Assembly (NCBI GenBank): GCA_965230795.1
Contig: OZ246020.1
Coordinates: 806,001 to 870,000 of the forward strand
Direction: 5' to 3'
Source of the DNA: PZPK01 sp965230795
GTDB lineage: Bacteria > Pseudomonadota > Gammaproteobacteria > Pseudomonadales > Oleiphilaceae
DNA length: 64,000 nt
Part shown: one piece after another, positions 1 to 6,414 of the stretch
Layout: the number at the start of each line of letters is the position of its first letter
How positions within the stretch are numbered: the stretch's first letter is position 1
Notes under the pieces: model-generated
Databases searched by the model: none
The model's input: the letters and a program-made list of their open reading frames with translations, nothing else
Told to the model about the DNA's origin: nothing
Position numbers and translations under genes: made by a program

Positions 1-259
1 TTCATATTGAGATTTCCTTTTGGCTAAAGTAACCGGAAATCTCATCCATGTCATGGTTCTATTTTTCGGGGGGAGGTCAGCGGGAGTCAGATGCACAAAA
101 TAGGATATGGGAAAGAGAATGTATTGTGCCAGTGATCCATTTCGCTTTTGTTTCCTTAGCGGTCATTCAGGGTGGCGGAAAATCACATCTGAATTGTGAG
201 AGAAGCGGACTTTAAGCTAGTGCCGAGTTCTGAATTGACACAGACGACAAAGCAGACTT
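1..259. other. Gene-poor left edge with an inverted repeat and a diverged repeat
   Basis: I see no convincing gene here. Positions 9-17 and 35-43 form a perfect 9 bp inverted repeat (GAGATTTCC / GGAAATCTC). Positions 82-133 match 42,037-42,088 at about 41 of 52 bases without gaps. The stretch may be the rest of a further cassette or an element end cut by the window edge. A plus-strand ORF from 196 lies across the attC-like site and has no ribosome site, so I do not call it. Confidence 0.4.
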
Positions 260-367
260 TAGGAACGCCCACAGCATGTGAGACAAACCGGAGCTGGATT
301 TTGTGCGAGAATTTTCCGCACAAAATTCAGCGGAGCGTTTGGCTTCCCATGGCTGTGCTGGTTATAC
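260..367 (-). repeat. Long attC-like recombination site of an integron cassette
   Basis: Read on the minus strand, this begins three bases after the stop codon of the 151-codon gene. It starts with GTATAAC, close to the RYYYAAC R'' box. It holds a long imperfect palindrome whose central arms (ATTTTGTGCG / CGCACAAAAT) pair perfectly, and its outer arms also pair (CAGCACAGCCATG against CATGCTGTGGGCG). It ends at GCGTT followed by CCTA, so the GTTRRRY box is only partly kept. Length and placement at a stop codon fit attC sites of chromosomal integrons. Confidence 0.6.
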
Positions 368-370
368 GGT

Positions 371-826
371 TTATATCTCATTGGCTCGACAGTGCAAATA
401 CAGTTGTAGATTCCTCAAGTGCCAGCGCCAATGGCCCTGATAGCTATCTTGCAGGTGCCAAAAAGCGTTTACCTCGCTTTCATTCTGGTAGGACCACATA
501 ACCATTTTAAGGTCATTAACTATATCGGTAATATCATCAATTGCATCGCCAACTACTAGCTCGCTCTCCGCTATTTTTTCTGTGATATCGCGAGGCGTAT
601 TATAATAACCCCAACTAGGAAATCGCTCTTCCGCCATTTGACGAATTGACGGATAGTCGTTTTCTGGGATTTCATTATCATCAAACCCGCCATCGGGTTT
701 AACGGAATGCATTTGCAAAGCCAAGTAGTCTAGAAGGTAAACAGTTTTCTCCTCGTCTTTCTCAGTCGAGCCGGTGCCTACTTCAACGATACCGATTAAT
801 TCTTCTATTGCTGACCAGATATCCAT
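371..826 (-). CDS. DUF5063-like cassette protein
   Basis: A 151-residue soluble protein. The pattern is that of the DUF5063 family as I recall it: an N-terminal helix pair with a YLLDYLALQ segment, a RFPSWGYYN motif near residues 67-76, a helix rich in Asp/Ile (DAIDDITDIVNDL) and a C-terminal WHLQDSYQGHW...HLRNLQLYLH block. The biochemical function of that family is not known. The gene is the payload of an integron-like cassette: its stop codon is followed at once by an attC-like palindrome and another such site precedes its start by about 10 bases. It lacks its own visible promoter, as is usual for cassette genes. Confidence 0.65.
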   Translation of the reverse strand: MDIWSAIEELIGIVEVGTGSTEKDEEKTVYLLDYLALQMHSVKPDGGFDDNEIPENDYPSIRQMAEERFPSWGYYNTPRDITEKIAESELVVGDAIDDITDIVNDLKMVMWSYQNESEVNAFWHLQDSYQGHWRWHLRNLQLYLHCRANEI

Positions 827-836
827 ACTTAATTAC

Positions 837-881
837 GTATAACAGTGTGTTTAACGGACCCTTCGGTCCGCTAAACACTTT
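837..881 (-). repeat. Short attC-like palindrome (copy 1)
   Basis: Minus-strand reading: the hairpin arms GTGTTTAGCGGACC and GGTCCGTTAAACAC pair with one mismatch round a GAAG loop, followed by ACTGTTATAC. The element starts directly at the stop codon of the 88-codon gene. It is one of five near-identical copies (837, 1165, 1996, 2583, 2961). The final heptamer GTTATAC departs from GTTRRRY at one base. Confidence 0.6.
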
Positions 882-1148
882 TTAGGTTTTACTGCTTGAA
901 GCCCATTTAAGCCTTATAGCTTTTTCTATGACCTCATCTGGATCTTCACCTTTGCTGACTACGAAGTCCTTTAATATTTGCAAATGCCATGTAGGACAGT
1001 GCCTGCTTTCACAAGGTGTGTCGGGATCATTTGGTAAATGCTCATATGAGAAATGAAAACAAATCCAATGCATTTGCTCGAACATATTGTAGTTTTCTTC
1101 GGTGTCATCGACTGGGCAACCGCATCCTTTGCATATTTGATTCATCAA
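882..1148 (-). CDS. Small Cys/His-rich cassette protein
   Basis: An 88-residue protein with a CxGCxC cluster near the N-terminus (CKGCGC, residues 6-11), then HWICFHFSYEH and PC...RHC...H. The spacing of Cys and His suggests a bound zinc, but no named family is recognised. Its stop codon overlaps the start of the attC-like site at 837-881 and its start lies about 17 bases after the site at 1165-1212, so it is a one-gene cassette in the minus-strand array. Function unknown. Confidence 0.6.
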   Translation of the reverse strand: MMNQICKGCGCPVDDTEENYNMFEQMHWICFHFSYEHLPNDPDTPCESRHCPTWHLQILKDFVVSKGEDPDEVIEKAIRLKWASSSKT

Positions 1149-1164
1149 CAGTCCTTACAAAGAA

Positions 1165-1212
1165 ACCTAACAGTGCGTTTAACGGACCCTTTGGTCCGCT
1201 AAACACTTTTTA
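1165..1212 (-). repeat. Short attC-like palindrome (copy 2)
   Basis: Same hairpin as the other short copies, with an AAAG loop and one base change in the right arm (AAACGCAC). On the minus strand it ends in GTTAGGT, which matches the integron R' consensus GTTRRRY exactly. It directly follows the stop codon region of the gene at 1218-1451. Confidence 0.65.
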
Positions 1213-1217
1213 TGTGT

Positions 1218-1451
1218 TTATTCGTCATATTCAATAAAGTCCCAAGGGATTTCTTTTTTGAATATTTCAATACATTCTTGCATTAACTCAAGAGACACTG
1301 ACTCTTTGAACATTGTGATGGTGCGAGTTCTCTCTGTATCGTCTCGGAATATTTCTACGACGAGCTCGTCGTCTCGATAGATTTCGACGCCAATACCGTC
1401 TCTAGAATTTACATCGCTTGCAACTATGACTCTATCTTTTGGTTGAGACAT
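1218..1451 (-). CDS. Small acidic cassette protein, unknown function
   Basis: 77 codons if begun at the ATG of MSQPKDRV. I chose this start because the 14 codons further upstream lie inside the attC-like site at 1466-1561 and would not belong to the cassette gene. The product is acidic with alternating strands (VIVASDV, GVEIYRDD, LVVEIFRDD) and a C-terminal helix (LELMQECIEIFKKEI). It looks like a small alpha/beta domain. No family recognised. Confidence 0.55.
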   Translation of the reverse strand: MSQPKDRVIVASDVNSRDGIGVEIYRDDELVVEIFRDDTERTRTITMFKESVSLELMQECIEIFKKEIPWDFIEYDE

Positions 1452-1465
1452 CAATACTCCATTGA

Positions 1466-1561
1466 CACCAACGCCCGCAGCAAAGGCAGGCAAAATTGGC
1501 GCGGCTTTTGGAACAAAAGGCGTGACGCTTTTGACTGTCCAATTGCCTGCGCTTGTTAAGT
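1466..1561 (-). repeat. Long classical attC site
   Basis: On the minus strand it opens with ACTTAAC, an exact match to the RYYYAAC R'' box, and overlaps the TAA stop of the upstream gene. AAGCGCAGGCAATTGG then pairs imperfectly with CCAATTTTGCCTGC near the far end. It closes with GCGGGCGTTGGTG, where GTTGGTG differs from GTTRRRY at two positions. This is the usual architecture of a 90-100 bp attC site and is the strongest single sign that the array is integron-derived. Confidence 0.7.
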
Positions 1562-1984
1562 GTATTGATGTACATTTCTATTACTAAACTCGCTTTTTGC
1601 GACTGTACCATTTTTGAGTTTGTACTTTATAACTGCATCGTATAGTGGATCATGGCCATACCACACACCAATATTTTTCATATGATCTTTGTGGAACTGG
1701 TAGTCTTTGTCAGTAAATCGATAGTTTATCAATAGCTCTGCAGTCTCAATATCACTCTCAGTAACGCCACATGTGGTTGAAATTATTGAGGAAGCTTTTT
1801 CCTTTAATTTGGATATTTCAATTTCAAGCTCTTTAGTCGGGGCGCCACTTGAAAGCATGAGATCTATTTTCAGAATCTGAGTTCCTTCATGCTCACAATA
1901 AGAGTAACCCTCAGCTAACAGGCCACACAGGCCACTCACTGCATGATGACCAACATTGTGAACTGCCGATTGGAATTTGCTCAT
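1556..1984 (-). CDS. Cassette protein, unknown function
   Basis: 142 residues beginning MSKFQSAVHNVGHHAV. The first 30 residues are rich in His, Gly and Cys. A helical segment follows around residues 50-75, and the C-terminal half is charged and aromatic (YRFTDKDYQFHKDHM, WYGHDPLYDAVIKY). No signal peptide or membrane helix. Not recognised. Its TAA stop lies inside the R'' box of the long attC site, and a short attC-like palindrome lies just upstream of the start. Confidence 0.55.
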   Translation of the reverse strand: MSKFQSAVHNVGHHAVSGLCGLLAEGYSYCEHEGTQILKIDLMLSSGAPTKELEIEISKLKEKASSIISTTCGVTESDIETAELLINYRFTDKDYQFHKDHMKNIGVWYGHDPLYDAVIKYKLKNGTVAKSEFSNRNVHQYT

Positions 1985-1995
1985 ACTCCCCCTGC

Positions 1996-2042
1996 GCTTA
2001 ACAGTGTGTTTAACGAACCTTCCGGTCCGCTAAACACTTTTT
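1996..2042 (-). repeat. Short attC-like palindrome (copy 3)
   Basis: Hairpin arms GTGTTTAGCGGACC and GGTTCGTTAAACAC round a short loop, ending GTTAAGC on the minus strand, an exact GTTRRRY match. It carries the same AACC / GGAA variant as copy 5 at 2961, so these two are the closest relatives. It lies five bases beyond the stop codon of the 172-codon gene. Confidence 0.62.
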
Positions 2043-2047
2043 ATGAT

Positions 2048-2566
2048 TCAAATTGCCTTCCTGAGTTTATGAAGCAAGGATATACATGCCTCTTGTAAAA
2101 GATGATTCATGTCATTGGAGTCAAACATTGGCTTAAACCTTAAAATAGTACGCAAAGTGAACAGCCGGGCAAAGTAACTGCGCCATTTGAGCTTAGCTTT
2201 TACCATGGTTGTGTAGACGGTTTTGCCGGATTTTAGGTTAACTAACCTAGCTCCAATTTCGATTTTTGGCCTCCAGATTAATGGAAAACCTAAATCACCA
2301 AGTGATACATCCCACGCATCGCCTGATTGAAATTTGGGCACTACAATATCCAATGCATAGTCATTATTTTTTGGGTCTTGGGCATTACTAGCATGCGGAA
2401 GGTCAAAGATACTTTCGAGCGTTTGCCTAATGGATGTATCAAGATCTTCTCGCTGAGCGAAGATATTCCATTCGTCTAAGTGACGCCCCAAATCACTTCT
2501 AGGTGCTACCGCAACAACTCCCAGCCAGAGCCTTGGTTTTTCTTTCTTGAATATGCGGTTTAGCAA
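2048..2566 (-). CDS. Cassette protein, unknown function
   Basis: 172 residues, basic at the N-terminus (MLNRIFKKEKPRLWLG) with a beta-rich middle (ALDIVVPKF, PKIEIGARLVNLKSG) and a helical, basic C-terminus (LLQEACISLLHKLRKAI). No transmembrane helix of normal length. I do not recognise a family. One gene per cassette, flanked by short attC-like sites on both sides, same strand as its neighbours. Confidence 0.55.
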   Translation of the reverse strand: MLNRIFKKEKPRLWLGVVAVAPRSDLGRHLDEWNIFAQREDLDTSIRQTLESIFDLPHASNAQDPKNNDYALDIVVPKFQSGDAWDVSLGDLGFPLIWRPKIEIGARLVNLKSGKTVYTTMVKAKLKWRSYFARLFTLRTILRFKPMFDSNDMNHLLQEACISLLHKLRKAI

Positions 2567-2582
2567 CTAGCTTTCCTTTTGA

Positions 2583-2631
2583 TCATAACAGTGCGTTTAA
2601 CGGACCCTTCGGTCCGCTAAACACTTTTTAA
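2583..2631 (-). repeat. Short attC-like palindrome (copy 4)
   Basis: Same 14 bp arms and GAAG loop as copy 1, ending CACTGTTATGA on the minus strand, one base off GTTRRRY. It sits three bases after the TAG stop of the 100-codon gene and about 17 bases ahead of the next start. Confidence 0.6.
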
Positions 2632-2634
2632 GTG

Positions 2635-2937
2635 CTAGAATAACCATGCTGAAACAGCCGCCACTAATAATGCTGCAAGAATACCCACTACAACTTGCCA
2701 AGCGCGAATATGGCTTTGCTCCTTGCGATTTTCCTCTTTCACTTCTGACCGGAGTAAATCGTCTATTCGATTTTTCATTGCCAAGCGCCAGCCAGCATCT
2801 TTATCGCGCCAACCAAGTTCTTCATCAGCTCGACGGATTTCTGTAGCGCTAAAATCCTCTATAGCGGAATCATCACCTTTGATATATTTCTGGAATGCCT
2901 GTATGACTTTCCATGTTTGCTCACTCATTTTTCCCAT
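2635..2937 (-). CDS. Small C-terminally anchored membrane protein (cassette)
   Basis: 100 residues. The first 78 are charged and helical (DDSAIEDFSATEIRRADEELGWRDKDAGW). A single hydrophobic helix at about residues 80-100 (WQVVVGILAALLVAAVSAWLF) ends the protein, so it is probably tail-anchored in the inner membrane facing the cytoplasm. A GGAG ribosome site sits 5-6 bases before the chosen ATG; a second ATG three codons on is possible. It is the first gene of the visible cassette array in reading order. Function unknown. Confidence 0.6.
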   Translation of the reverse strand: MGKMSEQTWKVIQAFQKYIKGDDSAIEDFSATEIRRADEELGWRDKDAGWRLAMKNRIDDLLRSEVKEENRKEQSHIRAWQVVVGILAALLVAAVSAWLF

Positions 2938-2960
2938 GAGATCTCCGAACTATATTGGGC

Positions 2961-3005
2961 ACTTAACAGTGTGTTTAACGAACCTTCCGGTCCGCTAAAC
3001 ACTTT
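2961..3005 (-). repeat. Short attC-like palindrome (copy 5)
   Basis: Same arms as copy 3, ending GTTAAGT on the minus strand, an exact GTTRRRY match. It stands at the upstream edge of the array. The cassette it would close has no clear gene in 3,006-3,348. Confidence 0.6.
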
Positions 3006-3348
3006 ATCTATGTTTTCCTTAAATTGATATTTCACAATCATATCAGACGGTTACATCGACCGCTGCGAAATCAGTCATTGGAAAAGGCGGACCATTTGTT
3101 CGCCTTTTCATTTATGGGGTTGTACGTAATTAGATTTTTCTACTTTAAATCAAAGGGCTACGTCAGCTTGCTATCCGGAGCAAGGAGGAAAAAGCGGACC
3201 CTTTCATGGATCTGTAATATAAGCACGCAAAACGTCCGCTTTGCCCTTCGGTTGAAGGATGATTTTAATCGGCCGGGATGTCCGCTATTCACCAACAGCC
3301 AATGAAGTAAAAGAGGCAAATCGAAGTCCGCTTTGCATCACTTGAGAA
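3006..3348. other. Non-coding stretch between cassette array and end module
   Basis: No supported gene. It holds a strong hairpin at 3,081-3,109 (GAAAAGGCG / CGCCTTTTC) that could be a terminator. The word GTCCGCTT/A occurs near 3,226, 3,276 and 3,327, echoing the attC-like arms. It may be an ORF-less or decayed cassette. A plus-strand ORF at 3,024-3,305 has no ribosome site and an arbitrary composition, so I leave it out. Confidence 0.4.
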
Positions 3349-3666
3349 TTATAACTTCTCACCTCTAATCAGAAGAGCGCCATCATTCAAAACCACATAA
3401 AATCCATCTCGGATAAATGCTCCTACCAGGTATTGGTCGCTGTCGAGGTAGATCCATTGATCGTGCTCTCGAAATTTCCAAGCGTTACATATTACTTTGC
3501 ACCAGCGGCCTTCCTTTGAGTTGGTAACAAATTGAGCGTAATAGAAATCAATAAATCCTAGAAAACGAAAGTGGTCTACTCCGCTTTTGGTTTTTATAGC
3601 GGCCCACTCGAGAGTTCCCCAAGTACAAGTCTTGTTCGAATAGTTGTGACGAAGAATTAGATGCAT
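3349..3666 (-). CDS. SOS-regulated end-module protein, copy 1 (unknown function)
   Basis: 105 residues beginning MHLILRHNY, rich in Trp, Tyr and Phe, and predicted mostly beta (GFIDFYYAQF, DQYLVGAFIRDGFYVVLNDGALLIRG). No signal peptide and no family I recognise. A paralogue at 44,673-44,990 differs at about a dozen residues, mainly around residues 66-75. A LexA-type box ends directly at the ATG, and a TATACT -10 lies inside the box, so the message is probably leaderless and SOS-induced. It sits immediately beside an attachment site in both copies, so it probably belongs to the element. Function unknown. Confidence 0.7.
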   Translation of the reverse strand: MHLILRHNYSNKTCTWGTLEWAAIKTKSGVDHFRFLGFIDFYYAQFVTNSKEGRWCKVICNAWKFREHDQWIYLDSDQYLVGAFIRDGFYVVLNDGALLIRGEKL

Positions 3667-3686
3667 AACTGTACAAGTATACAGTT
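3667..3686 (-). promoter_or_regulatory. LexA (SOS) box at start of the 105-codon gene
   Basis: AACTGTACAAGTATACAGTT contains CTG-N10-CAG with the A/T-rich centre typical of gammaproteobacterial LexA sites. It abuts the ATG at 3,666. The diverged twin at 44,991-45,010 keeps the palindrome while nearby bases have changed, which argues for selection. Confidence 0.75.
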
Positions 3687-3731
3687 AATGAAAGAGAAAC
3701 TTCTTTTGAAATGGAAACGAAAACGGAGAGG

Positions 3732-3754
3732 TTTTTTGGTAATTTTTTTGGTAA
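3732..3754 (+). other. Putative integrase arm-type sites (outer left)
   Basis: Two direct copies of TTTTTTGGTAA eleven bases apart, just outside the attL core. The same pair exists at 45,057-45,080 beside attR, and further copies lie inside attL. Repeated words of this kind flanking a tRNA core are what tyrosine integrase arm domains bind. Confidence 0.5.
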
Positions 3755-3759
3755 ATAAA

Positions 3760-3792
3760 AAAGGCTTACGTAATCAGATCACGTAAGCCTTT
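3760..3792 (-). terminator. tRNA-type terminator carried with the attachment site
   Basis: Perfect 12 bp stem (AAAGGCTTACGT / ACGTAAGCCTTT) round a 9-base loop, followed on the minus strand by a run of T. It is the copy of the terminator behind the initiator tRNA and is found at both ends of the prophage, so integration restores it. Confidence 0.8.
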
Positions 3793-3798
3793 GATATT

Positions 3799-3843
3799 TG
3801 GTAGCGGGGGCCGGATTTGAACCGACGACCTTCGGGTTATGAG
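3799..3843 (-). repeat. attL core: 3' half of the initiator tRNA
   Basis: 45 nt identical to 45,124-45,168, covering the tRNA from the anticodon loop to CCA. Identity stops within the anticodon loop (GTTATGAG then T against C), the usual crossover place for tRNA-targeting tyrosine recombinases. The fragment lacks the 5' half and is not a functional tRNA gene. Confidence 0.9.
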
Positions 3844-3886
3844 TCCAAAGATTTATTCATTAACGCCAAACACTTAGCTAATTTTT

Positions 3887-3948
3887 TACCAAAAAAAATG
3901 GCGATTTATGCAACCAGATATCAATAGGTTAGCGAGTTTTTTTGGTAG
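3887..3948. other. Putative integrase arm-type sites (inner left)
   Basis: TACCAAAAAAAA at 3,887-3,898 (inverted TTTTTTTTGGTA) and TTTTTTTGGTAG at 3,937-3,948 lie 40-100 bp inside the attL core. They share the word found outside attL and inside attR. Opposed orientation of arm sites is common in phage attP. Confidence 0.5.
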
Positions 3949-3987
3949 GTATTTAGGTCGTCTAAATAGCTTAATTACACTCAGGTT

Positions 3988-4587
3988 TTACTTTTCGTTG
4001 ATGCGCGTTATCCCAAACTTTGAGCTGAATGTAGATGTAGATAAGAGACGGACCTCAAAGTCTTTGAAAATGGTGACATGACCAGGACTTTCTCCCCTCA
4101 GTTCGATGTTCTTTTCTCCAAGACCACCAATTGATCCATAAACGGTGTATCGAAGAGGTGATTTTTCAAACTTCATACCTGCGACAGAAATAACTAAGTC
4201 TCCGTCGAATAGTCTTTCAGAGTTTTCCGTTTGAATGACTGCTTCGGTGTACGCCGGTTCGGATATTTCTGCACTATCGGACATTTCTGCACTAATGGAA
4301 CCCGCAGTAGCTTTTTCTGAAGCAACTGAGTCAATTACAACGGCGATATCCTTACTTTGAGAGCTGGTGGCTTTGCTCGTCTGTATAGAAAGCTCTCTTT
4401 TTAAATTAGAAACCTGCGACGTAAGAATTTCGTTTTCTTTTTGCAATTCCACTTTTTGTTCTTTTAAGTAGTCCACAAGACTACTTGCTTGTCCTTGGCC
4501 TATGGTGTAGCCACCGGAAAAAATTCCAATAACAGTAGCTAATTTTATTAGGTCAAAAAAACTGTTTTTTTTGTTGTTATCATTCAT
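3988..4587 (-). CDS. Membrane-anchored coiled-coil protein downstream of TIR gene
   Basis: 199 residues from the ATG of MNDNNKKN; a GGAAAG site precedes it, and it then follows the TIR gene by 37 bases. A longer start at 4,665 would overlap the TIR gene. It has one hydrophobic helix at about residues 11-30 (LIKLATVIGIFSGGYTIG), a coiled coil at about 35-65 (VELQKENEILTSQVSNLKREL), a Ser/Thr/Glu linker and a C-terminal beta-rich domain. Probably an inner-membrane protein with an outer domain. Together with the FRG and TIR genes it forms a three-gene minus-strand operon. No family recognised. Confidence 0.6.
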   Translation of the reverse strand: MNDNNKKNSFFDLIKLATVIGIFSGGYTIGQGQASSLVDYLKEQKVELQKENEILTSQVSNLKRELSIQTSKATSSQSKDIAVVIDSVASEKATAGSISAEMSDSAEISEPAYTEAVIQTENSERLFDGDLVISVAGMKFEKSPLRYTVYGSIGGLGEKNIELRGESPGHVTIFKDFEVRLLSTSTFSSKFGITRINEK

Positions 4588-4624
4588 TATTTCTTTCCGT
4601 TGGAGACCAAAATGTTTTGCATTT

Positions 4625-5449
4625 TCATGATTCGAAGGTGTCTTTTTCTTCTCCCAAACCATCATTATCGCTTCTTGGTAGTAAGAGGGTTTTGCTTATG
4701 TTAATAGCGTTAATAATGCTTTTGGGGGAGTAATCTGTCCCCATTGCTTCTAAGATTGTTTCAGTCGGTAGGCCTTCTTTTAGCATATTGTAAACATTCC
4801 TGATCAGTCGACTTCCTTCCATGTCAGGATGTGTGTTTTCGCGTCTCAATGCTGAGTGACCGGGTCTTTCAAGATTGCGAATTCTTCTGTCCAATATACG
4901 TACTGTTCTCAATACTTCTGTTAAGATGCTTTCATCGCTTCTTTCTGGTATTTGTTCTTCTGTGCCTGTTTCTTGGAGAATCTCATCAAACTTGCTTTGG
5001 AACTGAGGCCAGTATGTTTCAAAAACCTGTTCCAAGACTTGCTCTTTGAGTGATTGATCGCCAAGCGCAGAATTGAGTGTTCTGATCAGCTCAAACAATC
5101 CAGTTTTGTCTGGAGTTGTATGATTGAACTGCGCCAATGGATTTGAGACATCTGTGGAATCAAGATCTATAAGAAATGTACAAACTCTAGCGCTTGATAA
5201 ACCTTTGGCTAGAGCCCCAGACTCAAATAAAATCCAAGGTTTATCTAGATTGGATTTGGTTAAACATACTATTCCTATTCTTGTGTCCTTTAGTTGATCT
5301 GAAATTTCGGAGAACCACAAAGAACCCCGATCAATATCCTTGCTTGACATCCAAGGCGTCGCGGCTTGCAGTACGCACTGAATCCAACCATCCAGCAAGT
5401 CGGCTACCGCTCGGCTTCGCTCTCCAGACCAACTAATAAATACCTTCAT
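4625..5449 (-). CDS. TIR-domain protein (candidate antiphage NADase)
   Basis: 274 residues. Residues 1-100 are a TIR-like fold: VFISWSGERSR at the first strand, PWMSSKDIDRGSLW in the BB-loop region, IGIVCLTKSN, then WILFESGALAK, where Glu76 occupies the place of the catalytic Glu of NAD-cleaving TIR enzymes. A helical, partly coiled middle follows (about 150-200), then a C-terminal helical domain (RLIRNVYNMLKEGLPTETILEAM) that may bind a partner or signal. TIR proteins of this layout act in bacterial immunity by NAD depletion; that role is inferred here from family and position. Upstream FRG gene 63 bases away, downstream membrane gene 37 bases away. Confidence 0.8.
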   Translation of the reverse strand: MKVFISWSGERSRAVADLLDGWIQCVLQAATPWMSSKDIDRGSLWFSEISDQLKDTRIGIVCLTKSNLDKPWILFESGALAKGLSSARVCTFLIDLDSTDVSNPLAQFNHTTPDKTGLFELIRTLNSALGDQSLKEQVLEQVFETYWPQFQSKFDEILQETGTEEQIPERSDESILTEVLRTVRILDRRIRNLERPGHSALRRENTHPDMEGSRLIRNVYNMLKEGLPTETILEAMGTDYSPKSIINAINISKTLLLPRSDNDGLGEEKDTFES

Positions 5450-5512
5450 AACTATGAGCCTCAGTTCTTTGATTGTTGTTGGCTAAGTTTGTTGAGTTAA
5501 ACATAAGAACCC

Positions 5513-6226
5513 TCAACGTGTACTTGCTCTCTGCATAATTCTATTAGTTTCTCTATTGATTGATTCGGAAAGGCCATCGAGTCCGGGAAACAAAGTATTA
5601 TCAGATATGCCGTAGTTTTCTAACATTTGGAGAACTTCAGCTTTCTGGTCCGCTCTAATTACAATGCGGCTTAAATTGGGCGTGTCCGAAGCAAGTTTAG
5701 ATTTTCCGACTTCGATTAACTTGTTTGCGGGCGAGTGGACGGTGAACATACCTTTTTGATTGAGAACCCTAGGTGAAACTGCTCTAGGAAGATAAGCTTT
5801 AACACCTTCAGTGCCTTCAATTAGCTCCATGCTCGCATCTTTTTTAAAAAAATCGTATGGGCACTCGTAAAGATAAACTGCACCGGCATCGAGTGGCCGA
5901 GTAGATACCGCAAAAAAAGTTGCGACTAATGGATTTTGAGTCCAATCCAAAAGTCTAGTAGCCAAACCGTGGTGCTGAGCTAACGCAAGGCATTCAATAT
6001 CACTTTCCGGTAGATCGCTATAAGCGCAAGCCTGAGTTCTCCAAGCATTGAATCGACCGATGTCTCGATTTTTTTCTAGGAAGTATTCAGGTCTTCCTGC
6101 TTTCGGTAACAATTTCCAATCACAGTTCGCATGCCCTCTAAACCAAGTGCCGAATCCATAATGTGGTTTGAAATTCTCGAATATAGCGTGGAGGTCTTGA
6201 GTTTGTTTTATGGAGTACTGTTGCAT
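5513..6226 (-). CDS. FRG-domain protein
   Basis: 237 residues. The signature FRG triplet is at residues 29-31 (TWFRGHANCDWKLLP). LAQHHGLATRLLDWTQNPLVATFFAV around 82-107 is the second conserved block of FRG proteins. FRG domains occur alone or fused to other domains in phage and defence islands; their biochemical activity is unsettled. It is the first gene of the FRG-TIR-membrane operon on the minus strand, and a short AT-rich divergent gap separates it from the SRA-HNH gene. A role in phage defence is inferred from context only. Confidence 0.8.
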   Translation of the reverse strand: MQQYSIKQTQDLHAIFENFKPHYGFGTWFRGHANCDWKLLPKAGRPEYFLEKNRDIGRFNAWRTQACAYSDLPESDIECLALAQHHGLATRLLDWTQNPLVATFFAVSTRPLDAGAVYLYECPYDFFKKDASMELIEGTEGVKAYLPRAVSPRVLNQKGMFTVHSPANKLIEVGKSKLASDTPNLSRIVIRADQKAEVLQMLENYGISDNTLFPGLDGLSESINRETNRIMQRASTR

Positions 6227-6414
6227 TAGAGCTTTCCCTGTCTATGCTAATTTTTGAGTTTGATGTGGGCTACTATAGCAGGGTAGATCAGTCGATATTA
6301 GTGCGGAACTAACACAGATATTCGCGCGGATCGATATGATCTAAATTTGACCCATTCGTAAGGTCGATAGACGATAACTGATATTTTCTATGATTGTCGA
6401 TAAAGGGATTTACA

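Larger units (their letters stand above)
3327..3843. repeat. End-module direct repeat, left copy
   Basis: About 520 bp that match 44,648-45,168 in the same order and orientation: GTCCGCTTTGC, the 105-codon gene, its LexA box, two TTTTTTGGTA words, the tRNA terminator hairpin and 45 nt of tRNA 3' end. The coding parts differ at scattered, mostly silent sites, so the copies are old relatives and not an assembly duplication. Confidence 0.85.

Noticed and set aside
837..3005. CRISPR-like array of five near-identical repeats
   Set aside because: Spacing is irregular, 300-800 bp, each interval holds a gene, and the repeats are hairpins at stop codons. No cas genes are present.
3799..3843. Second tRNA-fMet gene
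   Set aside because: Only the 3' half is present; the 5' half and D-arm are missing. It is an attachment-site remnant.
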